A stretch of 64,000 bases of DNA. Source: Thermococcus paralvinellae. GTDB taxonomy: Archaea > Methanobacteriota_B > Thermococci > Thermococcales > Thermococcaceae. The position numbers were made by a program, and so were the translations under genes. Below, in pieces: positions 56,538 to 64,000 of the stretch; position 1 is the stretch's first letter, and the number at the start of each line of letters is the position of its first letter. The notes beneath the pieces are model-generated. The model worked only from the letters and a program-made list of their open reading frames with translations. It was not told the DNA's origin and made no database searches. Location of the stretch: assembly GCF_000517445.1 (NCBI RefSeq), contig NZ_CP006965.1, positions 434,001-498,000 of the forward strand, in the 5' to 3' direction.

Positions 56538-57442
56538 TCACTCCGTTGATATCGACGTTTCAAGTTTTCTTCTTGTAGCTTCAAGTAAATCACTTAATGT
56601 GAAAATCCCAACTATTTTTCCGTTCCTCCATGAAGCTATGTTCTCATTTTTAAATAAAATTCTATAACTTGAAGCTCAAACTCACCGATTGTGAACCCAC
56701 TTCCCTCTCTTCTTTCCATGTATACACATTCCCCCTTAAATAAAAGGAATCCTCCTAGTTCTAAGAGTGATAAAACCCAATTTTTGTCCTCTTCTTTTGC
56801 TTTTCTCACACTTTTTCCAATATCCATAGCAAGGCTGATTGCATTTCTTATTATGGTCCTTTTGAATATTTTTCCTCTAATTGGGTGTGAGGTTACGCCG
56901 ACATTTGCTCCTGTAACTTTAACTATGCTCCTTACAAGTTTTTCGGCATGCAAATCATCTCTAGTTCTTGAAAATATTATTTTGTCCTCATATGCTGTAA
57001 CAACAGAGAAGGGGCACATATTATAGCCACGTATGTAATAAACTGAGTGATGTAGCTCTGGAACCGCTCTCCCTGCCATGTCAGCATCTATAAGTGGCAA
57101 TCCAAGTTCTGCTGCTGTTGTCAGTGCAGCTGCAGTGTTATGACCACCCATTTCTGTTGAAACAACTCCAAAAAATTTCTCTCCAATAAACTCTTCTAAC
57201 AATATAAATGATTTAACTGCTAAGTTGTCTTTGGAATTTCCACCAAGAGAGCCAACGTAATAGGGACTTGCAACTATTTTATCATTAGGAACGTCATCAA
57301 CATCAACGAGTCTAAATTTTCTACCTTTCTTCAATTCTCTTTTTATTAACTTCCAGCCCTCTTCTAAGCTACCCCCACCCCCACAGCCAAGAATCGTCGC
57401 CCCAACAAGAATATCCATGAGGTCTTCTTCTCTGAGCTTCAT
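56538..57442 (-). pseudogene. DUF917-family gene with frameshift and short C-terminus
   Basis: The first 268 residues match DUF917 (LVGATILGCGGGGSLEEGW, then VVSTEMGGHNTAAAL and LPLIDADMAGRAVPELHHS). The frame stops at TAG after EFYLKMRT, but the -1 frame carries on with NENIASWRNGKIVGIFTLSDLLEA, the family's NEN and PDLI-like region, to a TGA at 56538. The shift falls on an A5 run (T-run 56647-56651 on plus) that overlaps a T TTA AAA slippery heptamer. Even joined, the product (about 301 residues) lacks some 50 C-terminal residues. It is either a pseudogene, a sequencing error or recoded. Confidence 0.78.
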
Positions 57443-57467
57443 TTTTCTCCCTCAAAGTAAAAATTAA

Positions 57468-58589
57468 TCAAAGGATAACCTTCTTTGTATGTTTGTCGAA
57501 AAAGTGTGCCTGCTTTAAGTCAAAACCTACTTCTATCTCTTCTCCTTCCTTAACTTTCGAATCTTTATGGAACTTTGCAACAAATTTAATGTTGCCCACG
57601 TTTAAATGGACGATTAGTTCACTTCCTAATGGTTCAACAACATCAACCTTTGCTTTGACTCCTGGATAATCTCCTTTTGTAAGTGAGATATCATAAATAT
57701 CTTCGGGCCTTATTCCGAAAATAACTTCTTTTCCTGCATATCCAAGCTCTCTTAGAGCTTCGCTAATGTCGGCTGGAAGTGTTATTCTGAGGTCTCCTGC
57801 ATCTAGCCATAAGTTGCCCTCAGCGTCTTCCAAGAGTGAAGCCTCGATGAAGTTCATTGGAGGGGAGCCTATAAATCCAGCCACGAACATGTTTGCTGGC
57901 TCACGGTAAACTTCTTCGGGAGTACCAACTTGTTGTAAGACTCCGTTCCTTAGAACAGCTATTCTATCACCCATTGTCATTGCTTCAACCTGATCGTGAG
58001 TTACATAAACAGTCGTGATTCCCAATTGTTTTTGAAGCTTCTTAAGCTCAGCACGCATTCTAACTCTGAGCTTTGCATCCAAGTTGCTCAACGGCTCATC
58101 CATGAGGAACGCCTTGGGCCTTCTTACTATCGCCCTTCCCAAAGCCACTCTCTGCCTTTGCCCACCACTGAGCTCCCTTGGCTTTCTGTTTAAAAGGTGG
58201 GAAATGCCAAGCATCTCAGCAACTTCTTTGACTCTCTTGTCGATTTCATTCTTTGGTAGTTTTTTGAGCTCCAAAGGGAAAGCGAGGTTTTGGTATACAG
58301 TCATATGAGGATAGAGGGCATAATCTTGGAAAACCATTGCTATGTCTCTATCTTTTGGAGGAACAAAGCGATAACTTTCTGCATCTGCGACGAGATTCTC
58401 TCCGATGTATATTTTTCCTTCAGTTGGCACCTCAAGACCGGCAATCATTCTAAGCGTTGTGGTTTTCCCACAACCACTTGGGCCAAGTAAGGTCATGAAT
58501 TCGCCATCTTTTATGTGCAGATTTAGATTTTTAACAGCCTCTACTTCGTCAAATCTCTTTGTTACGTTAATAAGCTTAATCTCAGCCAT
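57468..58589 (-). CDS. Sugar ABC transporter ATPase (MalK/UgpC type)
   Basis: Energises import through the two permeases that follow on the same strand. Walker A is GPSGCGKTTTLRMIAGL, the signature is LSGGQRQRVALGRAI, Walker B leads to DEPLSNLDAKLRVRMR, and the H-loop is VTHDQVEAM. The C-terminal 130 residues form a TOBE-type regulatory domain (FGIRPEDIYDI). It has 373 residues and is intact, unlike two other components of the system. Confidence 0.93.
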   Translation of the reverse strand: MAEIKLINVTKRFDEVEAVKNLNLHIKDGEFMTLLGPSGCGKTTTLRMIAGLEVPTEGKIYIGENLVADAESYRFVPPKDRDIAMVFQDYALYPHMTVYQNLAFPLELKKLPKNEIDKRVKEVAEMLGISHLLNRKPRELSGGQRQRVALGRAIVRRPKAFLMDEPLSNLDAKLRVRMRAELKKLQKQLGITTVYVTHDQVEAMTMGDRIAVLRNGVLQQVGTPEEVYREPANMFVAGFIGSPPMNFIEASLLEDAEGNLWLDAGDLRITLPADISEALRELGYAGKEVIFGIRPEDIYDISLTKGDYPGVKAKVDVVEPLGSELIVHLNVGNIKFVAKFHKDSKVKEGEEIEVGFDLKQAHFFDKHTKKVIL

Positions 58590-58595
58590 TGGTAA

Positions 58596-59435
58596 TCACC
58601 CCTTTATCGCTCCCAAAGTCAATCCTCCAATGATCCTCTTTTGCAAGACTAGGAAGTATATCAGCAATGGAAGCACGGCTATTGTCGAACCAGCCATTAA
58701 AGCACCCCATTCTGTATAGTATTGTCCTCTAAATAGGGCCAAACCAACTTCTATTGGGTATTTTTCCCACGAATTCAGCATTATTAATGGCCAAATGAAG
58801 GCTTTCCAGTAGGTTATAAAATTTAAAATTGCTATTGTTATCACAGCAGGCTTTGCCAATGGTAGTGCTATCTTGAGGAATATCTGAACCTCTGAAGCAC
58901 CATCTATCCTTGCTGCTTCAATTAGTGAGTCAGGTATGGTTTCCATGTACTGCTTGAACATGAATATCCAGAAAGCGGAGACACTTCCTGGGATTATCAA
59001 GGCCCAAGAAGTATCGATTAGGCCAAGCTTTGTGTTTATGACGTAAACGGGTATTATCGTGAGTTCCCACGGTATCATTAGCATTCCTAAAATTACATAA
59101 AACACAATTCTATTCCCCGGAAATCTGATTTTTGCCAATGAATAACCAGCAAGTGAACAGAGTATGAGAACACCTAAGGTTCCACCTCCAGCGATTATTA
59201 TTGTGTTGATTATCCATCTGAACACTGGTGCATAATTAAAGAGGGTTCTGTAGTTATCTAGAGTTATGCTGTGTGGTATCCAAGTTGGAGGAATTTGCCA
59301 TATTTCACCTTCAGGCTTCAAAGATGATGCAATCATCCAATAAAGGGGGAAGAATGCAGCGAGTGTAGCGAAGATTAACAAAATGTGACCAATGACTGAG
59401 AGCCAAATCACGCTCCTATCCATTTCAAGTTTCAT
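58596..59435 (-). CDS. Sugar ABC transporter permease (MalG/UgpE type)
   Basis: Inner-membrane permease with six spans. The EAA loop EAARIDGASEVQIFLKIALPLAKP contacts the ATPase. It has 279 residues, normal for this subfamily, and is intact. It begins 11 bases after the broken companion permease and ends six bases before the ATPase gene, all on the minus strand. Confidence 0.92.
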   Translation of the reverse strand: MKLEMDRSVIWLSVIGHILLIFATLAAFFPLYWMIASSLKPEGEIWQIPPTWIPHSITLDNYRTLFNYAPVFRWIINTIIIAGGGTLGVLILCSLAGYSLAKIRFPGNRIVFYVILGMLMIPWELTIIPVYVINTKLGLIDTSWALIIPGSVSAFWIFMFKQYMETIPDSLIEAARIDGASEVQIFLKIALPLAKPAVITIAILNFITYWKAFIWPLIMLNSWEKYPIEVGLALFRGQYYTEWGALMAGSTIAVLPLLIYFLVLQKRIIGGLTLGAIKG

Positions 59436-59446
59436 CCTTAATCACC

Positions 59447-60347
59447 TCAATAATAGTAGCCTTTTTCTCCAACAGCCTTCTTTTGGATTATAGCCAAAGC
59501 AAACAGCATTGCGGACATGAATACTGCCACAGCTGAAGCGTAGCCCATGTTGAAGAGTTGGAACCCCTGTTCATAGAGGTAGTACACTATTGTTGTCGTT
59601 GCTCTCATTGGTCCGCCTTCGGTAATCACATAAATTGGTGTGAACACCTGTATGGTACCAATTGTTGCGAGTATTAACACTAACAGTATAACTGGTCTCA
59701 TCAATGGTAGCATTATTCTCCTGAAAATGGTCTTGGTGTCTGCCCCATCAACCATAGCTGCTTCAAAGAATGTTTGAGGAATCCCGGCTAGTCCCGCCAA
59801 GAACAATACTGTATAGTATCCAACACTTGACCAAACTCCATAGAGTATAATTGTTGGCATTGCCCACTTAGGATCGGCGTACCATTGAGGTGGATTTGAA
59901 ATTATCTTCTCGAGAATGGCATTTACTAACCCATAAGTTGGATCAAAAATGTAGGCCCAGAGTATCATTATTGCAACGGAAGAAATAATATAAGGAGTAA
60001 TTAGCGATGTTTTGAAAAACGAGGAAAATCTTACAATTTGCATATGAATGAGGAACGCGAAAATTAATGCTAAAGTTACAGAAATTAGCGTTGTTGCAAC
60101 TCCATAATAGAATGTGTTTTTTAGGGCTATCCAAAATTCTGGGTCAGTAAACATGTTGTAATAGTTCTTAAGTCCAATAAACTCCGGCATCGTCATTCCA
60201 TTCCAATCCGTAAAACTCGCAAAAACTGACCAAAATGCCGGGATTATATAATAAAACAGTAAATATTATCATCGCAGGGAGAACAAAGATGTATCCCCAT
60301 TTATTCTCCTTCATTTCAACCTTTAGTATTTTCCAATTTATTTCCAT
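59447..60347 (-). pseudogene. Sugar ABC transporter permease (MalF/UgpA type), frameshifted
   Basis: Two overlapping reading frames make one permease. The N-terminal frame from ATG 60347 (GGGGTGG upstream) gives EMKENKWGYIFVLPAMIIFTVLLY; then it runs into PGILVSFCEF and stops at 60168. The frame shifted by one reads PAFWSVFASFTDWNGM and then MPEFIGLKNYYNMFTDPEFWIALKNTF through the EAA loop FEAAMVDGADTKTIFRRIMLPLMRP. The change occurs at about 60241-60262. One inserted or two deleted bases explain it. Confidence 0.82.
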
Positions 60348-60383
60348 TTGAGCCACCCCAAAAAGAAATAAGAGAGGAAAAAA

Positions 60384-61735
60384 TCACTTCTTAGCTTTCT
60401 CAGTCCACCACTTGTCCACAGCCTTCTGGGCTTCTTCTTGAGCCTTCTTGAGAGCCTCGTCCAAGCTCTTCTTTCCAAGGTAGTATGCTTCAAGCTCTGG
60501 CTTGACCTTACCCCAAACTCCAGCAAATGACGCCACTGGTGGATACATCTTTCCGTACTTTGCGGATTCTGCAAAGATCTTCATGTATGGATCGTCACCA
60601 AATGGATTCTTGACTGAGTATCTTGATGGGAAGAATCTACTTACTTTACACCACTTTTCTTGAACCTCTGGGCTTACCATGTACTTGATGAATAACCATG
60701 CTTCCTCCGGATGCTTTGTGTTCTTGAATATCACCAGGCTGTCAGCACCTGCGAAGACGTATTTTCCAGCTGGTCCTTCTAAGGGTTCACTGACAATGAA
60801 GTTAATCTTTGTGTTTTCCTGTAAGTCTCCAATGAACCATGGACCATCATAGACCATCAAAACTTTCCCACTCTTGAACAGTCCCTCAACCTGCAGTCCT
60901 TTCCATGTTGGGCATGCTTTAGGAGCATATCCCTTGTCAATAAAGCTCTTGAGTAATCCAATTGCTTTCTTCCACTCTGGTGTGTCAATTGTTGCCTTTC
61001 TCTGATCTGGTGATACTAAATCACCGCCAGCCTGCCAGACCCATGGAAGCTGGTAGGAACTCCACTGTCCACCAAATGCGAAACAATATTCTTGTCCTCC
61101 GCTCTTTTCTTTAATGAGTTCACACACCTTCAAGAACTCATCCCAGGTCTTTGGAACTTCCTTAATGCCATATTTATCCATTAGGTCTTTGTTCCAGAAG
61201 GGTATTCTAACAGCAGTGAACCATGGGATGTTGTACTGCTTTCCATCGATTGGATTTATACCAGCCTTCCAAGGACCTTCATAGAAGTCTTTAACAAAGG
61301 CATCTCCCTCTTTCTTTATGAAGTCATCCAATGGCAGTAGGACTCCTTCAATTGCGAAGTTGTTTGGCAGTCCTAACTCGGCAACATCTGGGCCCTTTCC
61401 AGCTGCTACAGCTGCTTTGATCTTATCGTAATATCCTTTCCATGGGTAGATTTCATATTTAACCTTAATCATGGGTATTTCTCTTCAAAGCCTTTGATTA
61501 TTTCATCCAAGAATGACTTCATATCTTGGGCAGGTAGAGACTGGGGGAACCATACAACCAATGTTACAGGCTCTTTTTTAGCTGTTGTCTCTACAGTTTT
61601 TGTCTGAGTTGGAGTTGCAGTTTTAGTAGGTTGTGTAGAGGAAGTTGTGGTGGTTTTTTCTCCAATACAACCAGCTGTTGCTACTACTAATATTCCAAGC
61701 ACAAGAGCAAGAAGTTTCATATAACCCCTCTTCAC
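60384..61735 (-). pseudogene. Solute-binding lipoprotein of the sugar ABC transporter, frameshifted
   Basis: Lipoprotein signal peptide with lipobox ATAGC (VLGILVVATAGCIG), a Thr-rich linker, then the mature fold starting VTLVVWFPQSLP. The first frame ends ...GFEEKYP-TGA at 61469; the second frame starts in the same CCATGA and continues IKVKYEIYPWKGYYDKIKAA through a full family-1 solute-binding protein. One lost base at 61469-61472 accounts for it. The stop/start overlap could in principle allow coupled synthesis of two pieces, but a split in the first lobe is unlikely to be functional. GTG 61735 after AGGAGGG is the best start. Confidence 0.85.
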
Positions 61736-61778
61736 TATCATCCCTCCTAAGGGGGATTCAAAAATTATAAAGTTTTTC

Positions 61779-61790
61779 AGGATATATAAA
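61779..61790 (-). promoter_or_regulatory. TATA box of the ABC transporter operon
   Basis: Minus strand TTTATATATCC, about 45-55 bases before the lipoprotein start; the adjacent AsnC-type regulator gene lies just upstream. Confidence 0.45.
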
Positions 61791-61943
61791 ATTTTTGTTA
61801 AAAATGATTATATTTATTTAAAATAGTTGAATTTCAAATTAAAATTTAGTCACGAAGTCTCTTAAGATATGTCCAATAATTCGCATTATTTTGTTATTTA
61901 GAGTTTGACAAGAGGTGGAATAATTAAAAGAAAAGAGTCGTGA

Positions 61944-62489
61944 CTATTTTGATTGTGAGTTCACGAGTTCTGAGAATATTTTTGGCGTATAAACATTTGC
62001 AAGGATTGTGTAGTGATCAACGACATTGCTTTCAATCATGAACTCCTCGATTTTCTCTTTTAATGTTCTAAAGTCCTTCTCAAAGAACCTGAACAGAAAA
62101 TCATACTCACCTATGTATTCACTAACTTCGTATATCCTAGGCTCTTCCAAGGCTTTTGTTATAAAATCCTTTACTGCCTCGGCAGAACAGCCTGGTTTGA
62201 GCTTAATTAGAACATCTGCCGATGCTAGCTTTAATTTGTCGAATACTAAGAATCCCCTGACCCTTATTATGCCTTTTTCTTCTAGTGTTAATCTCCTTCT
62301 TCTCGCAGTTGGCACTGAGACATTAGCTATCTTTGCTAGATCTGTATCAGAGATTCTTCCGTCATCTCTCAAAGCCAACCAAATTAGAATATCAATTTCG
62401 TCAAGATAGTCCTTGAGAATCTCTTTGAAAAATTCAAGTTCTTTCTTATATCTTGCTTCATTTTTGTTTACCAAATTTTTCACCTCCAT
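61944..62489 (-). CDS. Lrp/AsnC-family transcription regulator
   Basis: N-terminal HTH (DEIDILIWLALRDDGRISDTDLAKIANVSVPTARRRRLTLEEKGII) then a RAM-like sensor domain (ADVLIKLKPGCSAEAVKDFI ... ISEYIGEYDFLF-like). An extra N-terminal stretch of about 25 residues precedes the usual start. It lies between the sugar oxidoreductase and the ABC operon on the same strand, so it likely controls them. ATG 62489 is open; GGAGGTG inside the frame would instead favour TTG 62474. It is intact. Confidence 0.85.
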   Translation of the reverse strand: MEVKNLVNKNEARYKKELEFFKEILKDYLDEIDILIWLALRDDGRISDTDLAKIANVSVPTARRRRLTLEEKGIIRVRGFLVFDKLKLASADVLIKLKPGCSAEAVKDFITKALEEPRIYEVSEYIGEYDFLFRFFEKDFRTLKEKIEEFMIESNVVDHYTILANVYTPKIFSELVNSQSK

Positions 62490-62595
62490 GAGAATAATTT
62501 GGATGTTTTTAGCACTCTGGTTATCAAATTTTAAACTATTTGGGGTTTAAAAATCTATTGGCAATTTGTCAGCAAAAATTGAAAAAGTTGAGAGA

Positions 62596-63553
62596 TTAAA
62601 TTGTTATTTGTCTATCGTTCTTTGAGGCTCTATACAATGCACTTACGGCCTTATGGACTTTCAGACCATCAACTTCATTGACAACCGGCTTTGTCCCATT
62701 TTCAATACATTCGATAAAATGCTTCAACTGTCTCAGATACATTTCTTCAACGGGTTCGCTAAAGTTGCCCTCTTCAAGGATTTGCATCTCTCTCTTTGAA
62801 ATTCTGTAATTTCCCCCAAGATACCCATCAACCGTGACAGTTCCATTGGTAGCTTGAAGTCCCCATTTTCTCCATCTATGTTGAGCAGTCCATGTTTGCA
62901 TTAACGTTGAAACGGCTCCATTCTTGTGAACAAACGTTGCTACGGCGTTGTCCTCTATTGTGGCATCCTCTTCAAGAGTCCAGCATCTTCCATAGACCTT
63001 CTTTATGTCTCCAGCGTACCAGAGGAAATAATAAATTACATGCACCGCGTTTTCATTTATCATTCCACCACTTTTTCCTTTATCCTTTATCCATTCATTT
63101 CTGGGTGTTCTTCCTAAAGCTACATGCCACTGGAAGAGAATATCCCCAAGTTCCTTGTCTAGATAATCCTTTATCTTCATGAAAAGTCCATGGAATCTAA
63201 GGCTGAAGGCCACCATGAGTTTATTTGTTCCCTTGGCTTTTCTGTAGATTGCTCTTGCGTCATAGATATCAGCACCCATGAGCTTTTCAAGGAGAACGTG
63301 GAATCCGTTTCTTAAGGCATATAGAGCTTGCTCCCTGTGTAGATGGGGGTGTTGCGATTATTACTCCGTCTGGGCTCTCATTTTCAAGCATTTTTTTATA
63401 GTTTGTATAAACTGGAACTTTGTATTCTGCTTTCACTTTTTCAAGGATTTCTGGCTTAATATCACAAACCCCTGCTATTTCCACATTTGCCATTTTCATG
63501 ACTTTCAAATGCAACTGCCCCATGCTTCCGGCGCCGATGAGAGCAATTCTCAT
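62596..63553 (-). pseudogene. Gfo/Idh/MocA-family oxidoreductase, frameshifted
   Basis: The N-terminal frame from ATG 63553 has the Rossmann motif IALIGAGSMGQLHLK and DGVIIATPP, then derails. The correct continuation HLHREQALYALRNGFHVLLEK lies in another frame that leads straight into the second piece (GADIYDARAIYRKAKGTNKLMVAFSLRFH...). The shift maps to a five-base G-run on the plus strand at 63345-63349. The catalytic EK motif is kept (VLLEKLMG). Joined, it would be a normal oxidoreductase of about 319 residues acting on a sugar or inositol-like substrate. Gap 62490-62595 separates it from the regulator. Confidence 0.85.
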
Positions 63554-63558
63554 TCATA

Positions 63559-64000
63559 TCACCCGAATATCTTTTTTAGAGAGGTGAATGAGTCTTCAGC
63601 GGCTTTAACTGGGTCTGCCAAGTAGGGCGGCACTTCTGGAAGGATGTATCCGTCATATTTCACTTCTTCAAGAGCTTTTCTAACTTCACTCCAGTTAACG
63701 CTTCCGCTGAGAGGAATTCCAAACTTGAGTTCGACTAAGTTGAAGTCCTTAACATGAACCTGAAGTATCTTGTCTTTGAGAACTCTTATCCAGTGCTCTG
63801 GCAGTGAGTGAGGTATTGTGTTGCCTACATCAAAATAAGCCCCAACATTCTCACAGTTTATTTCGTCTAAGAGTTGCTTGAACTCCAATGGTCCTGCAAA
63901 AACCCTGTTCCACACATTCTCCAGTCCTATCTTAACTCCACATTCTTCTGCAATTTTTGAAGCTTTCTTTACGAAGTCTGATGCCTTTTCAAAGTGCTTT
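63559..64000 (-). CDS. Sugar-phosphate isomerase/epimerase-like TIM barrel, 5' part outside window
   Basis: The frame is open to the window edge at 64000, so the N-terminus is missing. Visible parts match xylose-isomerase-like TIM barrels (IolE/Hyi/tagatose epimerase group): GVKIGLENVWNR, NVGAYFDVGNTI, LQVHVKDFN and YILPEVPPYLADP, with metal-ligand Glu, Asp, His and Glu. It ends six bases before the oxidoreductase start, so they form an operon. An inositol- or keto-sugar-converting role together with the oxidoreductase is likely but not specific. Confidence 0.85.
   Translation of the reverse strand, partial: KHFEKASDFVKKASKIAEECGVKIGLENVWNRVFAGPLEFKQLLDEINCENVGAYFDVGNTIPHSLPEHWIRVLKDKILQVHVKDFNLVELKFGIPLSGSVNWSEVRKALEEVKYDGYILPEVPPYLADPVKAAEDSFTSLKKIFG

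Noticed and set aside
56538-56640. C-terminal CBS-domain remnant after the DUF917 gene
   Set aside because: GKIVGIFTLSDLLEA superficially resembles a CBS domain, but the NEN motif right after the frame change and the position fit the DUF917 C-terminal region better.

Overview
The window is a Thermococcales (Thermococcus/Pyrococcus-type euryarchaeal) chromosome segment. It is AT-rich, with archaeal TATA-box promoters, strong GGTGA/GGAGGTG ribosome binding sites and tightly overlapping operons. The gene content is typical of the order: LysW-dependent lysine/arginine synthesis, GHMP-type shikimate kinase, split transketolase, short HisG plus HisZ, AGOG, and a UbiD-like decarboxylase of the archaeal mevalonate route. 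I saw no tRNA, rRNA, CRISPR array or intact transposon. No gene-free stretch exceeds about 300 bases; the largest gap is 3378-3665.

Layout. 1-5.8 kb: end of pheS, pheT, a membrane protein, a 41-residue antisense ORF, truA and an XPB-like helicase. 5.9-7.2 kb: ubiD homologue. 7.2-12.1 kb (minus): aspartokinase, thrB, thrC, asd, proC. 12.3-22.6 kb (plus): a Tar-like regulator followed by a full chorismate operon from transketolase to tyrA. 22.6-25.4 kb: HAD phosphatase, an orphan IS605-type end hairpin, an ACT protein and an aminotransferase. 25.4-27.2 kb (minus): amt-glnK. 27.4-34.4 kb: argG, argH, carA, carB. 34.6-43.3 kb: complete lysS-lysK set with the carrier protein LysW. 43.3-50.9 kb (minus): complete his operon with a HAD-type histidinol phosphatase. 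51.1-53.9 kb: AGOG, an RFAP-synthase-like GHMP protein and dihydropteroate synthase. 54.1-55.0 kb: a stand-alone PD-(D/E)XK nuclease. 55.0-64.0 kb (minus): sugar catabolism and ABC-transport locus with two metallophosphoesterases.

The first 54 kb is an amino-acid biosynthesis island whose genes are all intact. Aspartate feeds threonine. Erythrose-4-phosphate from the split transketolase feeds chorismate and tyrosine. PII/Amt supplies ammonia to glutamine-dependent enzymes (CarAB, HisHF). The LysW branch serves lysine and probably ornithine, which ArgG, ArgH and CarAB would carry to arginine; the ornithine carbamoyltransferase is not in the window.

The last 9 kb is different. Four of about ten genes (DUF917 protein, one ABC permease, the solute-binding lipoprotein and a Gfo/Idh/MocA oxidoreductase) are each broken by a single frameshift, although both halves are recognisable. 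One of two tandem metallophosphoesterases has lost most of its metal-binding signature. This clustering suggests either a decaying sugar-uptake locus or local recoding or sequencing error. It is the most unusual part of the window.
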